The notes: generated by a model not told the origin, from the sequence alone. Numbered from the stretch's first letter, positions 34,701 through 39,914 are shown. The stretch is DNA of 64,000 bases from Rhipicephalus microplus (GCF_043290135.1 NW_027464588.1:204501-268500); one strand, 5' to 3'. A program made the numbers and translations.

Positions 34701-37598
34701 GACGCGCTCCATTGCCCTTTAGGAGCTTTGGAACACGTAACAACACTGTTTCAACGCGGCGAGATAAGTTGAGAAATGAATATTTGACCGTAGCTTTCGA
34801 GTTCTTCCGGCAGTAACTTATCTTTTAAATGCGAAGCAGCTCTTTGACTATCCTGTGTAAAGCTGTGCGTCCATGCGTCTGTACGAATAGACACCAGGAG
34901 AGAACGGACGCACGGAGGCTCCCCTCACCGCAGGTGTTGGTGCAGTGCGAAGTAGGTCACCCCGCAGTGCGCATTGACGCCACTCTCTCCCTCGCCTGGC
35001 ACGCGCTCGCCGCAGCGAAGCTGCCGCCTCGCTCGATCACCCGCAACACCTGCCGCTATATCCACTCGCGAATCTTCCAGCGCTCACCACTGCACCAGCG
35101 TAAGCACCGTTTAACCTGTGACGCCACCCGTGCCTAAAGCTGCTGTTCCGCATCCCATCAGGGTTGCATTTGGGAAAATGTTAATTTTTTTTTGCAACAA
35201 GCAAACAGGACTACACCAGCGAAAACAGTGCGTATCCTTAAAGCTCGGCTTTGATTCTAGCTCAATCTCTTGTTTTCATTGCAATGTAAATGAACAGGAG
35301 CAGCCAAATTTAATTAAATTTTTGATCAATAATTGAACACACGAGCATACGCAAACGCATACCCACCCACCAACACACTATTATATAATAAAGGGATAAT
35401 AATGTGACACAGTCAGCCGGTTTAGATTGATAAATTGTACTATGAGAACTCTAATATTGTTAATTTCACCATCATAGGTTCACTGATAGAAGAAACAATC
35501 AAAGACTGAGTATCACTTTTAACTTTCGCGCCAAAACTCCACGCGTGACATCACAAATTTCAATCAGGCCGTTTTTGTACTTTGACTTAATTAACTAAAA
35601 AAAATTTCCTGGTGCTCGTGTAGTTCGATCTCTGGCTTCCTCCGAGAACAATGTATTTCAATTTTACCGTTTAGAAATTACGTGGGACCTTTTAGACATC
35701 GTCAGAAAACATGACGTCACGGCTTGTCGTGCAGCAGCTGTATGGTAAAGTCACCACCCTCATTTCCCTTTGCCACGTTGTCTCGCTTGCCAAACAAACG
35801 CCTTCTCTTAACAAGTTCAGTGAGCTTGGAATAGTGAAATAGTAATTTACTAATGAGAAAAACTGCTTTTAGTGCCTCTTTAACATGACACAACGTACTA
35901 AATCATGTAATACTACATTCTTAAACTGAAAATAACTTCTTCCGAATTACAGAAGGTGGCGCGTCGTTACGAAAGCGATAATTTACAACCAACCTTCAGT
36001 AGCACCAAGCCAGAAGGAAATCCAACCAGATTTCTTTGTGGTTTAAGGCCACTAACGGTTGGTTCTCAATGATTCTTTTTCCTTTATATTCTAGAATATG
36101 TGCCATATGACAATTTTCGTACGCATACAGAATGAAATCGACTGAAACCTGCAGTGTCTCTCATACTACGGCGCTTGCATGCCTTGTAAGTGTCTCGTCC
36201 GCTATCGCATGACATAATGCAGTACGAAGTGTGCCACACGCTGTCACCTCCATCTTTTGCAGAGTTTCTAACATTCGGCAGAACTTTTTCTTGCATGGGA
36301 GCAGCTACCACGAAATATCCACCTGGGCAGGCAGGGCGACGATGAATAGACTATCCATGTTTGGTCGGCTTCCTGTCTCTTCGGGGGGAGTGTGAGTGGG
36401 TGAGGGAAGTGGAGAAAGCAGGGCGCGGTAATACATAAAAGAACGCAAGTTTATGCGTCCGTCTAAATCTGTGCATAAACGCGCCAAAAGGTAGGAACCG
36501 CTTTGACATACAGAGCGCCTTAGATTGGAAGCTGGTGCTAGAATCCAACGTGCCGCCACAGCACTGTTGATAAAGAAACGTTGGAATGATAGGCCACAGA
36601 CAGATTGGCACGAAATTCATCCTCGCAACTGCGAACGATCTCGTGGAGTGCGGCAACTCGATTGTCAATTATATTTATTTTGCTTATTCGGTTCCGCACA
36701 CTTTGGGCCAATAACTGTGCCTATAGCACTATACAACAAAGTAAAATAAATCACCGAAGAAACCTTGCATGCGGTTTCGTCCTGCAATTCGTCGTGCGCG
36801 AACAATGGTCACATAAGAGCTGTAATCTATATTAATAGTTGGCTCTTGCATCACCACGAACGCAATAATAACTTCGAAAAAAAAACAGATACACAATGTT
36901 ACTGTTCTTGCCAGGGAGTGGCGCACCGGGCACGTGCCTCGACCCTTCCCCTCCCCACCAGACACACCTTCATCTTTATTTTTAATTTTAAATGCGAATG
37001 CACGTCTAGTCGGGCTAAGTCGGGCGTCCGGCGGCCTGCAGGCGCTATCTCTTCGCTCTCATTCCCTCTCCTATAGCAACAGCTGCGGGCCCGCGCTTAT
37101 CCTCTCCCCTAGCAACTGAAGGAGGTTGCTAGGGGAGTTCACTTTCTCTCCTCCCTGCACCCCACTATAGCCCGTCCACTCACTCGTAAGTATATATAAA
37201 TGGAGTGAAGCGCGCGCCTCACTCTCGACCGTTTGCTGGCTGAGGAATGTGTAAATAAATGGTTACGGTACGAATCCTCGTTTAGTCATTATTTACACCA
37301 CTAAAATATCTACGCAGTGTACTCTAGACACATGAAATGCATTCGTATTTCCTCACGATTCCCTCCGAGGAGATGCGGACAATTTTTATTTATTTGCCCT
37401 GGCATGCAGGGCAAAGCAAGACACTCGACCACACTCGCCTGCCCGTCCCACACATCAAATATATATCGCCGATAGGATGACAGATACCTTGGCGTCTTCC
37501 ATGATCCACCATGGCACGACGACGGCCGAGCCCGAGAGCGTCGGCTCGTGCGGGTGGTCATCGTCGCGGTCGATGGCACCGTAGCCTTCCTCGGCCAT
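570..37598 (-). CDS. SLC26-family anion transporter (prestin/sulfate permease type), 13 coding exons, 3' end outside window
   Basis: The likely product is a multipass plasma-membrane anion exchanger or channel carrying chloride, bicarbonate, sulfate or oxalate; the exact substrate cannot be told from sequence. Thirteen minus-strand exons join in phase: 37488-37598 (from the proposed ATG), 16619-16753, 15683-15842, 14898-15008, 13510-13721, 12158-12322, 11120-11275, 10337-10419, 9020-9167, 3497-3610, 1590-1667, 838-933 and 570-676. They give about 559 residues. Family landmarks appear in order: LPVLQWLPRYRVRDFL (about 97-112), HIPQGLAYG, NGLYVSAFPAIIYFFMGTS, VGTFAVVSLL, a glycosylatable loop with NST, MSEPMVSGFTTGAA, NQELNALGAAN, SLSRSSVQEKAGGQTQ (the TM10 anion site, where prestin has Ser398/Arg399), ILSAVIIVALKGM and the D(I/V)DIGIAAG end of the membrane domain. 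The STAS domain would follow to the left of position 1. The N-terminus resembles the SLC26A1-A6 group rather than the short bacterial SulP proteins, but the paralogue is not assigned. Confidence 0.93.
838..933 (-). CDS. SLC26 exon, TM12 and following link
   Basis: Acceptor ttctttcttccag|TGCATT and donor GACGCT|gtaagt; 96 bp, phase 0. It encodes CILSAVIIVALKGMLFQVKD and NTWKVSRLDA, a near-perfect match to the family's vLaaIiivAlkGm...lW-ls-lD block. Confidence 0.96.
1590..1667 (-). CDS. SLC26 exon, TM11
   Basis: Acceptor tttccacttcag|ATTTCA and donor CCAAAC|gtgagt; 78 bp, phase 0. It encodes a hydrophobic helix (LIASGILIIVMVVAGPLF) and RTLPN, matching the family's apLf--LP turn before the next helix. 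Confidence 0.94.
1668..3496. other. Intron without recognised features
   Basis: AT-rich intronic sequence between two SLC26 exons; the smaller intron 934-1589 is similar. The only structure seen is a 19-20-bp direct duplication (AATTTCAGATACACCTT) at about 3270-3308. Open frames here are short and lack homology. Confidence 0.5.
3497..3610 (-). CDS. SLC26 exon, substrate-site TM10
   Basis: Acceptor tgtttcacag|GAGCTG and donor ACGCAG|gtaatg; 114 bp, phase 0. It encodes ELNALGAANVITSFLGCYP, then CAVSLSRSSVQEKAGGQTQ. The SLSRS motif contains the serine and arginine that line the central anion site in prestin (Ser398, Arg399). Confidence 0.96.
3611..4693. other. Intronic sequence before the Penelope-like insertion
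   Basis: No gene, RNA or repeat was recognised. Open frames on the minus strand (4049-4344) show no conserved motif. Confidence 0.4.
4694..4705 (+). repeat. Target-site duplication, left, of the Penelope-like dimer
   Basis: TTCTGTGTACGC; an identical 12-mer lies at 8539-8550 immediately after the right copy's 3' end. Confidence 0.8.
4706..6614 (-). pseudogene. Penelope-like ORF, left copy (RT plus GIY-YIG), broken
   Basis: The minus-strand frame carries RT motif A (FSIDIKDLYYSLPHDE, near 6270), motif C YMDD (5943-5954), the thumb segment HSKLVERGIA, and a GIY-YIG domain with CYVGTTGRCLNDRLREH and a later VIVEAAQ where the catalytic glutamate is expected. It is broken by an in-frame TAG at 5994-5996 and by a frameshift in a C run near 5275-5281, just before the nuclease domain. 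The N-terminal half of the protein is missing through 5' truncation. Confidence 0.88.
6615..8538 (+). pseudogene. Penelope-like ORF, right copy (RT plus GIY-YIG), broken
   Basis: It begins inside the N-terminal region (LEKAVTAIKSVFKCC) and carries RT motif A (FSIDIKDLYYSLPHDE, near 6965), a SIGSCIAPLLSD motif, and the motif C position at 7286-7297. That position now reads YMND instead of YMDD, so the first catalytic aspartate is lost. TAG at 7244-7246 is at the same codon as in the left copy. The GIY-YIG part (CYVGTTGRCLNDRLREH, near 7980) has lost about 18 nt after its NGKD segment and has two further stops before and after VIVEAAQM. Confidence 0.88.
8539..8550 (+). repeat. Target-site duplication, right, of the Penelope-like dimer
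   Basis: TTCTGTGTACGC, identical to 4694-4705. Finding one duplication around both copies argues for a single integration event. Confidence 0.8.
8737..8951 (-). repeat. Degenerate tRNA-derived SINE
   Basis: Read on the minus strand it has the tick SINE body: a B-box-like GATTCAATCCTG on the plus side, a GTGCACCTAAATCTAAGTGCACGG segment, and the terminal GGGTCTAACATCCCGAAACCAC. It is divergent from the Ruka copies elsewhere. It ends only about 70 bp from the exon at 9020. Confidence 0.65.
9020..9167 (-). CDS. SLC26 exon, TM8-TM9 region
   Basis: Acceptor tccttttgcag|GTTTCC and donor AACCAG|gtcgga, which is weak for a donor. It encodes FPTPSVPRVDLMAKL, then a long membrane segment (NGFVIAIVSFTIALSMAKLF) and KRHHYQIDPNQ, running straight into ELNALG of the next exon. 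Confidence 0.94.
9583..9853 (-). repeat. Possible solo LTR
   Basis: On the minus strand a 271-bp block starts TGTGACACGG and ends TTCTCACA (inverted TGTGA/TCACA ends). In between it has a TATAAA about 100 bp in and an AATAAA further on, the order of a small LTR. There is no clear target-site duplication and no internal region, so the call is weak. The rest of the intron (9168-9582, 9854-10336) has no recognised feature. Confidence 0.3.
10337..10419 (-). CDS. SLC26 exon, TM7-TM8 link
   Basis: Acceptor gtcttttcag|ATAATT and donor CCTACAGG|gtgagt. It encodes IILATTISYVFEFDTAYG and VIGFVPTG; the family equivalent is the i-at-iSy...vGeIP-G block. Its 83 bp plus the next exon's 148 bp restore the frame exactly. 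Confidence 0.94.
10420..12157. other. Introns flanking the exon at 11120-11275, no recognised features
   Basis: AT-rich sequence. The one structure seen is a short direct duplication (TAGCAGTCCGAGTACA) at about 11812 and 11857. No repeat family or conserved frame was recognised. Confidence 0.4.
11120..11275 (-). CDS. SLC26 exon, TM6-TM7 region
   Basis: Acceptor gcgtgcag|GTGATC and donor ATTGTG|gtgagc; 156 bp, phase 0. It encodes a short helix (VIRDVIQNLHQTN), a membrane segment (LVTLAISMTAMLVCAVV) and KLKMPVPIDLIV, equivalent to the family's P-iP-ELivv segment. Confidence 0.94.
12158..12322 (-). CDS. SLC26 exon, TM5 region
   Basis: Acceptor ctatgcag|CTGCTG and donor GTCTAC|gtgagt; 165 bp, phase 0. 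It encodes LLMGMLHLGILSIFMSEP and VSGFTTGAAVQVVVSQ, closely matching the family's LG-fl-s-p-vsGFttgaa motif, followed by a basic cytosolic segment. Confidence 0.95.
13029..13226 (+). repeat. Truncated tRNA-derived SINE (Ruka-like)
   Basis: It starts CCCGCCGTGGTGG, carries GACCCGTAGGTCATGGGATC at the B-box position, CATTTTCGATGGAGACGAAAATG, GGCCCGTGTACTT and GGAGCCTTCC, and breaks off after ATCTCTCTTAATCATAC. The order matches other copies in the window. The rest of this intron (12323-13028) shows nothing recognisable. Confidence 0.7.
13510..13721 (-). CDS. SLC26 exon, TM3, extracellular loop and TM4
   Basis: Acceptor catcgcacag|GCACG. The donor GTGCAG|gttcgt is weak. It encodes TFAVVSLLSAS (TM3), then an Ala/Ser/Asp-rich loop of about 40 residues with one NST glycosylation sequon, then VLGALAVVVGVVQ. 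The loop position matches the glycosylated second extracellular loop of animal SLC26 proteins. Confidence 0.92.
13722..14897. other. Intron with purine-rich and G-run tracts
   Basis: A 10-base G run lies at 13961-13970 and an AG-rich tract at about 14090-14130. A 13-bp motif (ACCAGTCGG plus flanks) recurs three times at 14299-14341. No gene-like feature was seen. Confidence 0.4.
14898..15008 (-). CDS. SLC26 exon, TM1-TM2 signature region
   Basis: Acceptor ctatcgacag|GGCTCG and donor TCTGTCG|gtgagt. It encodes LAYGVLAAAGAINGLY followed by FPAIIYFFMGTSKHVSVG, the region of the sulfate-transporter family signature. Phases match both neighbours (GGG and GGC codons are split by the introns). Confidence 0.95.
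15221..15379 (+). repeat. Compound microsatellite (AGT)n-(ATT)n
   Basis: About 24 uninterrupted AGT units pass into about 27 ATT units. It is intronic, between the SLC26 exons at 14898-15008 and 15683-15842. The tract is likely length-polymorphic. Confidence 0.97.
15683..15842 (-). CDS. SLC26 exon, start of membrane domain
   Basis: Acceptor ctccacacag|GTCAAG and donor CCCCAGG|gtaggg (phase 1 out). It encodes the conserved PVLQWLPRYRVRDFLVKDI block and then the first membrane helix up to HIPQG, which is the hallmark entry of SLC26/SulP transporters. Confidence 0.95.
16227..16356 (-). repeat. 5'-truncated Ruka-type SINE
   Basis: Minus-strand copy: on the plus strand the tail GATTGATTGATTGA comes first, then TGTGGGGTTTAACGTCCCAA, the AGAGACGCCGTAGTG segment and GTGCACCCAAATGTGAGTACA. 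It stops there without the tRNA-like head. The break coincides with a short hairpin (16344-16375). Confidence 0.85.
16344..16375. repeat. Short perfect inverted repeat at a SINE breakpoint
   Basis: AAATGTGAGTACA at 16344-16356 is mirrored by TGTACTCACATTT at 16363-16375 with a 6-nt loop. The left arm is ordinary SINE sequence; the right arm is its inverted copy. Confidence 0.8.
16619..16753 (-). CDS. SLC26 exon, cytosolic N-terminal segment
   Basis: Acceptor actcgcag|GAAAAC and donor CAGAAG|gtgggt; 135 bp, phase 0 on both sides. It encodes 45 residues, including an Asn run (SSNNNN) and RIRIHRQAMNQEELVKNYG. The latter matches the family's RPVYsqeeL-type segment just before the membrane domain. 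A 20.7-kb intron separates it from the previous exon. Confidence 0.88.
16754..19001. other. Part of the first coding intron, no gene recognised
   Basis: Mostly AT-rich. Positions 18035-18200 are rich in CACTCA/ACTCAC words (a degenerate low-complexity repeat), and 18780-18840 has four GTCAAA/ATCAAA words in a row. Frames at 17500-17890 lack conserved motifs. Confidence 0.4.
19006..19170 (+). repeat. 5' LTR of the Ty3-type element
   Basis: 165 bp starting TATTACGAGG and ending CCGTAACA, identical to 24073-24237. It contains TAAATATAGGAAATA near position 110. The 3' end CGTAACA is the inverse of TGTTACG, so the 5' end appears to carry TA where most LTRs have TG. A TGG-initiated primer-binding site probably lies at 19174 or 19177; the primer tRNA is not assigned. 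Confidence 0.95.
19246..20532 (+). CDS. gag: Ty3-type Gag polyprotein
   Basis: 428 residues from the ATG at 19246; an earlier in-frame ATG at 19150 lies inside the LTR and is unlikely to be used. Gag builds the particle and binds element RNA. A Pro/Thr-rich N-terminus is followed by a retrotransposon-gag capsid-like region (about 60-190, with KVWYENHEEEIGSWDTFKEK), a basic arginine-rich stretch, one CCHC zinc knuckle CFNCRRIGHVARYC (about 325-338), and an Arg/Ser/Pro tail. The frame ends at TAA 20530-20532, directly after the slippery sequence that gives Gag-Pol. Confidence 0.95.
   Translation: MEHGTDPTATSPSASATPAPSTATPPLAPPPPTYVLTHPKHPGTFCGTDQVDVDDWIADYERTSALNRYDPTLMLANVLFYLKGTAKVWYENHEEEIGSWDTFKEKLRDLFGKPIGRKAAAKKELSIRAQTSTEPYISYIQDVLALCRKVDNDMSESDKVGHVLKGIADDAFNLLMCRNCATVDEIIEECRRFELAKSRRISRSFTRLPNTAATSSCEDGLSSHRQSSPASEITRIVRREIEAITPTLPANGHVDLQVPQVCLVQSIVREELSNLGFDVCAVAQSRPIGFRSRSPPRPRSPPQERSYPRSRNPAEWRTADDRPICFNCRRIGHVARYCHNHWSSSRNQYNTARRTDSYRRFQPPEPIADNYRRPLPVDSYACDAPDTQHSRSPSPRRHQSRSPPGRRPSSPSPLRRRPTSPLNSHQGN
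20523..20529 (+). promoter_or_regulatory. -1 ribosomal frameshift heptamer G GGA AAC
   Basis: The heptamer sits in the gag reading frame exactly as X XXY YYZ and is followed at once by the gag stop codon. A -1 slip leads into the pol frame, which is open from here without a stop. Five nucleotides downstream begins a stem (20535-20543 pairing with 20555-20563, 9 bp including one G-T pair, 11-nt loop). Loop bases 20548-20552 (GAGGT) could pair with ACCTC at 20574-20578 to form a pseudoknot. Confidence 0.85.
20529..24032 (+). CDS. pol: Ty3-type Pol polyprotein (PR-RT-RH-IN), read by -1 frameshift
   Basis: Over 1160 residues beyond the frameshift, ending with TGA at 24030-24032. In order it shows: an aspartic protease with ALVDTGAHISVM (20658 onward); a reverse transcriptase with YFSSIDLRSGYWQI, FGLCNAPATFERMMD and the catalytic YLDD at 21921-21932; RNase H with RTDASAHGIGAVLAQ and ITDHHALCWL; an integrase zinc domain (HDAPTAGHLGF...CERCQRRK) near 22975-23110; a DDE core with LDLLGPF, TDRGRCF and YHPQTNGLTERLNRTL; and a GPY/F-like tail (LPRYTGPYKVL). 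The frame has no ATG near its start (the first candidate at 20613 is TTG), which fits expression only as Gag-Pol. No stop or frameshift breaks it. Confidence 0.96.
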   Translation, partial: LSGAALGGEAASSVPTSNPLLVLPTRRNLIDVDVDGLTVSALVDTGAHISVMSARLRRRLKKVLTPAAPGVIRVADGRSLAITGMCTARITIADHPTSVLFAVIEQCPNDLILGLDFLSTHAALIDCATGVLQLELPRLGPVPSSPSHRLCAVDYVRLSPQATTCVALTISPALPDGDYIVSPLVDVLLARSVAVPHTIVTIVDNYVQLPLLNFSSSTQVLPQGISLAHVSPLDACSIVALDPEDCSSPTAASRANAPSDEITMMIAPDLLPCQLAQLHHVLTTYRDIFDFDDRPLGQTSFVRHQIHTGDANPVRRRPYRVSQSERQVIQREVEKMLSKGVIEASSSPWASPVVLVKKKDGSWRFCVDYRALNKITRKDVYPLPRIDDALDCLHGARYFSSIDLRSGYWQISVDDLDREKTAFITPDGLYQFKVMPFGLCNAPATFERMMDSLLRGYKWSICLCYLDDVIVFSPTFETHLTRLSTILAVFRRAGLQLNSKKCNFGRQQITILGHLVSAAGVRPDPDKISAVKNFPLPSSTKDVRSFVGLCSYFRRFIRDFATIARPLTDLLKKNVPFSWGQDQAAAFSTLIDLLISPPILAHFDPSATTEVRTDASAHGIGAVLAQHQGGQTRVIAYASRLLSTSERNYSITERECLALVWAVAKFRPYLYGREFSVITDHHALCWLSSLKDPTGRLGRWALRLQEYNFDVIYKSGRLHQDADCLSRYPVDPASLAVHEGDSCVLAISDLHDIGTEQRRDATLKKVIQRVSSGHSDPSLRQYVLRNDILYRRNMKSDGPEYLLVIPQHMRATILQHLHDAPTAGHLGFSRTYHRVRQRFFWPGMYKFVRRYVAACERCQRRKRPALRPAGLLQPIDIPPEPFFRIGLDLLGPFPTSVSGNKWIAVATDYATRYAITRALPTSCATDVADFLLNDVILRHGAPRQLLTDRGRCFLAKVIDEILRSCSTEHHLTTAYHPQTNGLTERLNRTLTDMLSMYVSADHRDWDAMLPYVTFAYNSSRHDTAGYSPFFLLYGCNPALPFDTLLPSATIQPTVYAQDAASRARVARQIAHTRLSASQAAQKVRYDDSHRDVDYPDDSLVLLWTPYRREGLCEKLLPRYTGPYKVLRKVTDVDYLITPVQPHSSSATPSTDVVHVSRLKPYYTASPD
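24073..24237 (+). repeat. 3' LTR of the Ty3-type element
   Basis: Identical to the 5' LTR over 165 bp by direct reading. It is preceded by a short purine-rich tract (GGGGGTGA, 24065-24072) that would serve as the polypurine tract. Confidence 0.95.
24242..24639. other. Intronic sequence between the LTR element and the MITE
   Basis: No feature recognised; the single open frame at 24498-24749 runs into the MITE arm and has no homology that I can see. Confidence 0.4.
24640..24913. mobile_element. Short MITE with 65-bp terminal inverted repeats
   Basis: The left arm 24640-24704 and right arm 24849-24913 are inverted repeats matching at 62 of 65 positions (ends CAACGCCGACTAAATTTCA). The 144-bp centre has no coding capacity. 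The superfamily is not assigned because no target-site duplication was clear. Confidence 0.85.
25245..25565 (-). repeat. Possible tRNA-derived SINE of a second family
   Basis: Read on the minus strand from about 25565 it has GTATAGCTCAATCGGTGAAGC, a good A box, then CAGGTGTAAATCCCACC at the B-box position, followed by an unrelated body. Only one copy is present here, so the family cannot be checked internally. The preceding 24914-25244 shows nothing recognisable. Confidence 0.45.
25654..26089 (-). mobile_element. Composite Ruka-type SINE with expanded GATA tail
   Basis: On the plus strand the order is: target duplication (25654-25666), GATA array (about 25665-25772), a 60-bp partial SINE 3' end, a full-length SINE (25833-26076), and target duplication (26077-26089). 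The duplications GATGGTGGAAGAG and GATGGTGAAAGGG match at 11 of 13. The SINE has the tRNA-like head with B box (GGGATTCGATCCC on the plus side) and the GTGGGGTTTAACGTCCCAA end. Confidence 0.85.
26220..27250 (+). repeat. Diverged tandem repeat with 478-bp period
   Basis: Landmarks recur about 478 bp apart: TCTAGATTCTCAA at 26313 and TCCAGATTCTCAA at 26791; TATTCTTAGTGCCACCG at about 26451 and 26920; and CGAATGCTTTAGCACGT at 26710 versus CGAATGCCTTTGCACGT at 27187. A little over two units are present. No conserved protein is encoded. The function is unknown. Confidence 0.7.
27251..28464. other. Intronic sequence, GC-richer block with an unrecognised open frame
   Basis: A minus-strand frame of 140 codons covers 27603-28025, with a GC-richer composition than its flanks. 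I see no domain in it; it may be part of an unclassified tick repeat. A short GA tract lies at 28029-28045. Confidence 0.3.
28467..28653 (-). repeat. Ruka-type SINE, 5'-truncated
   Basis: The plus strand shows GTGGAGTTTAACGTCCCAAA, AGAGACGCCGTAGTGGAGGG, GGCACACGGGCCTC and CCGGGATTCGAACC, stopping near the B box. Confidence 0.85.
28654..30864. other. Intronic sequence with one strong hairpin
   Basis: AT-rich and otherwise featureless. A hairpin with 19-bp arms lies at 29980-29998/30004-30022 (5-nt loop, 18 of 19 pairs). Confidence 0.4.
30865..31126 (-). mobile_element. Ruka-type SINE with 11-bp target-site duplication
   Basis: The SINE spans about 30876-31115 on the minus strand, with the tRNA-like head (CCACCGCGGCGGGCC end) at the right. 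ATTCCAATACA flanks it at 30865-30875 and 31116-31126. Inside, CCGGCATTTGGTCCCGC is duplicated in tandem near 31020-31060, an internal change unique to this copy. Confidence 0.9.
31127..33821. other. Intronic sequence, no gene recognised
   Basis: Mostly AT-rich. Positions 32900-33250 are GC-richer and contain two TGACGTCA-like palindromes (33080-33105), possibly part of an unclassified repeat. No conserved frame. Confidence 0.35.
33822..34372 (+). repeat. Unclassified inverted-end repeat, copy 1
   Basis: It starts TTTTAAATGCGAATGCATTT and ends with AAGAAATGCATTCAG followed by GGGGAGGTGAGGTCATTTTT. The interior shares TAGTCGGGC, CCATAGCAACAGCTGCGGGTG, GGAGAAGGTAGGCACAGTG and GAATGTCTGACGGCAACGGT with the copy at 45472-45896. 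The ends are imperfect inverted repeats of about 16-20 bp. It spawns several open frames but no protein family. Confidence 0.7.
34390..34640 (+). mobile_element. Diverged Ruka-type SINE with target-site duplication
   Basis: The SINE spans about 34403-34627 in plus orientation (head with GGTCACGGGTTCGATTC, then CATTTCGACGGAGGCG, GGAGCCCTCCACTACGGCGT). Flanking AGCGTCAGCAACG (34390-34402) and AGCATCAACAACG (34628-34640) match at 11 of 13. Confidence 0.85.
34641..36986. other. Intronic sequence, no gene recognised
   Basis: Contains an AAATGCGAAGC start (34826) resembling other tick repeats. A block at 35400-35883 ending GTGCCTCTTTAA may be another inverted-end element, but I could not define its left end. 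Confidence 0.3.
36987..37391 (+). repeat. Unclassified inverted-end repeat, copy 3
   Basis: Starts TTTTAAATGCGAATGCACGT and ends with GAAATGCATTCGTATTTCCTC. It shares the TAGTCGGGC and CTATAGCAACAGCTGCGGGC landmarks with copies at 33822 and 45472. It contains an 11-bp perfect hairpin (CCCCTAGCAAC/GTTGCTAGGGG, near 37106-37136) and lies under 100 bp from the SLC26 exon at 37488. Confidence 0.6.
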
Positions 37599-37681
37599 GC
37601 TGAAAGCGCTGTTGATGTGCGCCCGCAGACCGGGCTCGGACAGAGAGTGAGACCGCCCACCGCCCCCCTCACGGTCTGGGT
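37488..37681 (-). CDS. SLC26 exon (first recognised coding exon)
   Basis: The acceptor is a pyrimidine tract ending ctctctcgcag and the donor is GCCAAG|gtatctg, leaving phase 0. The frame is open across the whole exon. The ATG at 37598 has a strong start context (AGCATGG) and would begin MAEEGYGAIDRDDD, a 37-residue acidic hydrophilic N-terminus ending in WIMEDAK. The reading frame continues upstream of that ATG to the acceptor, so a longer N-terminus from an upstream exon cannot be excluded. Confidence 0.75.
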
Positions 37682-39661
37682 CTGCGAGAGAGGAAAAGAA
37701 AAAGAGGTAAATACAATGCAACATCACTGCGAAGAACACCAGCCATTTTGGCGCGATGGTGAGTCATTTCGGTGACAAAACGAACAGTTTCTTCTTTTTG
37801 TAAATGTTCCAAGGCCCTATAAAAATTGCCACATGGAGAGATAAAGGTCGATATGACCATAATCTGACGCTATGAAAGGGAAGTGGTACGAAGTATGAGA
37901 CAGCGTGGTTGCAACAACGCGAGGTCTTAAACCGTTTTGGCACCTTCCTCACCTATACTGAGGACAAGAAAAGTTGGGTGTTCGAGCGGAAGCTTCTTTC
38001 CGTATTTGTAGATTGATCCAAATAGCTCGAAGGAAAGCAAGAGTGTCAAGGGGCTGAGGCAAAGGAAATGTTTATGTAGAAGTATAGTTTGCATCGCTCA
38101 TGTGGACTAAGTCGCTTGACCCCGCCAGAAGACGTATGCGGACGTTAGTTACGACGGACATCGTCTGGATGCACCGGAGAATCCAACTCGCACTGTGTTT
38201 CAGTGACGTATGCACTTGAGCGCGACCGAGAGCGTTACGCACAGTGTTATAACGTAGCCTGTACGAATAACGGAATGCACTATCGGTGAGTGTGGCGTGC
38301 TCGCTTCGCCACACCAATCTATTAAATTTGCAAAAGGCGCCGGGGCTCCTCGTAAGGTTCAATTAACAAATCCGGCTGCTCGCAGACTGCTTCGTGCAAC
38401 GATTCCCCAAGCGTTGAGTTAACCGGAATTCTTTTTTTGTTTTTTTGCGAACGTTTTCGAAAGGTGTCCAGCTTCAAGCGTTTAATGATATACACATATG
38501 TAACCTAATCCTTTTGTATTGAAAGGTACTGAACCAGCAAGAAGATTACGCTGTCAAATTATGCCCCACACAATATAGTGCGCGAATTGGAAGGATGCTT
38601 TTGCACTTGTATTTCGTTATATTTATTGAAATCACAGAGCAATGAATCAAAGTATTACTGGAATATTTTGTGCGTGCGGCTGATATGCTGTTTAACACGT
38701 CTAAATTGGCATCATAAGGATGCTTACTTGATGTGCACGTAGTCTGACCTACGAAGCCACGGATTAGGTATAAATTTATCTTCAGTGCTCTTTATTATTT
38801 TTTCGCAAACTAAACAAATAGGTAACAAGTGGTTGTTCGGTGTATATGAACAACATTAAGATAACTTCTCCTGATGTCAGCGCACGTGGGAGATAATAAA
38901 ACTGCATGAGCATTAACAAAACCTATGTGCGTAGTCACGACCATGCTTCGGCCCATGGTCAAGAAGGTTAAATCAGCCGATCAAACGGTGGTATGAACTT
39001 TAATATTAAGAATATATAGCTGCACCTCAATAGGGTTATAACTAGTTTTCTTCTTTGAAGGAAGGAATTTTATATGCGGAGCCCTTTCCGCCCGTTTTAT
39101 TATTATATTTCACAAACTGCTGAACATTGCACTCATAATAAATAGAAACTAAGTAAAAGACATGCCCTTGTGCAGATTATTGATTAAATGCAGCCCATTA
39201 TTGATTAAATGCAGCCCATGCAGCCAGTGAACCAAGCGCCTTTTCTGCCCACCTAGAGGCTTATAGACAATATTTTTTAAAATTGTCATGACTACGTGTG
39301 TACATGTTGTGTCACCTTGAGTTCACATATATCAGATAGAGTCCATCTCTAGAAACCTAAACCTAACAGAACAAGCAAAGAATGCAAACAAGCGTTACAA
39401 CAATTTTTTGGCAGAGTGACTTTTTTGAATAAACATAAAATCAATTAGATTGTATCATACTGCACGTCATTTCTCGCCATATATACTGAGTTTCTTTTTG
39501 AAGGAACTAACTAAATAAATTACAGATAACACAGACACGCTAAATGTAGTTCGCCCAGAAGGCCGTCAGCATAAGATACCGCTTACTTGGGAACGGTTCC
39601 CCTACTCCAAGTGCCACATGTTAATAAATTCGTTAGAAGTGCAAGATCTTCAGCTTCTTAC
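37682..39661. other. Putative intron upstream of the first coding exon
   Basis: AT-rich. A 21-bp unit (ATTATTGATTAAATGCAGCCC) is repeated twice in tandem near 39177-39218. Nothing else is recognised. Confidence 0.4.
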
Positions 39662-39890
39662 TCCAGAAGAAGGTCCTGGCTGTCCGCGCCCGGGAAACAC
39701 CGTGGCACGCGCTCTGCTTTTCACGTCAACAGTTCGACGCACGCACGCACACTATCAGCAGGCGAATCACACGCGAACACACCGCACGATATGACCGACG
39801 GATCACCGATAGATGGCTGCAGCACAGAGGAAGAAAAATGTGACGACGCTGAAGCCGGCGCCTGGAACCAACGTTCGGCCGGACCAACGT
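39662..39890 (-). other. Candidate non-coding exon 1 of the SLC26 gene
   Basis: The coding exon at 37488-37681 opens with a clear acceptor, so at least one upstream exon must exist. Downstream of the TATA-like site at 39915 the minus strand has a CpG-rich stretch with no ATG before a good donor (GA|GTAAGA, boundary at 39662). Splicing to 37681 would give a 5' leader followed by the ATG at 37598. Without a transcript this is a hypothesis; the true first exon could lie further right, for example in the GC-rich stretch near 52300-52800. Confidence 0.3.
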
Positions 39891-39914
39891 TTGGCTGCGG
39901 CGCTCCACGCCCCC

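Noticed and set aside
37548..37775. Plus-strand frame over the SLC26 first coding exon
   Set aside because: Antisense shadow of a coding exon that has clear splice sites on the minus strand.
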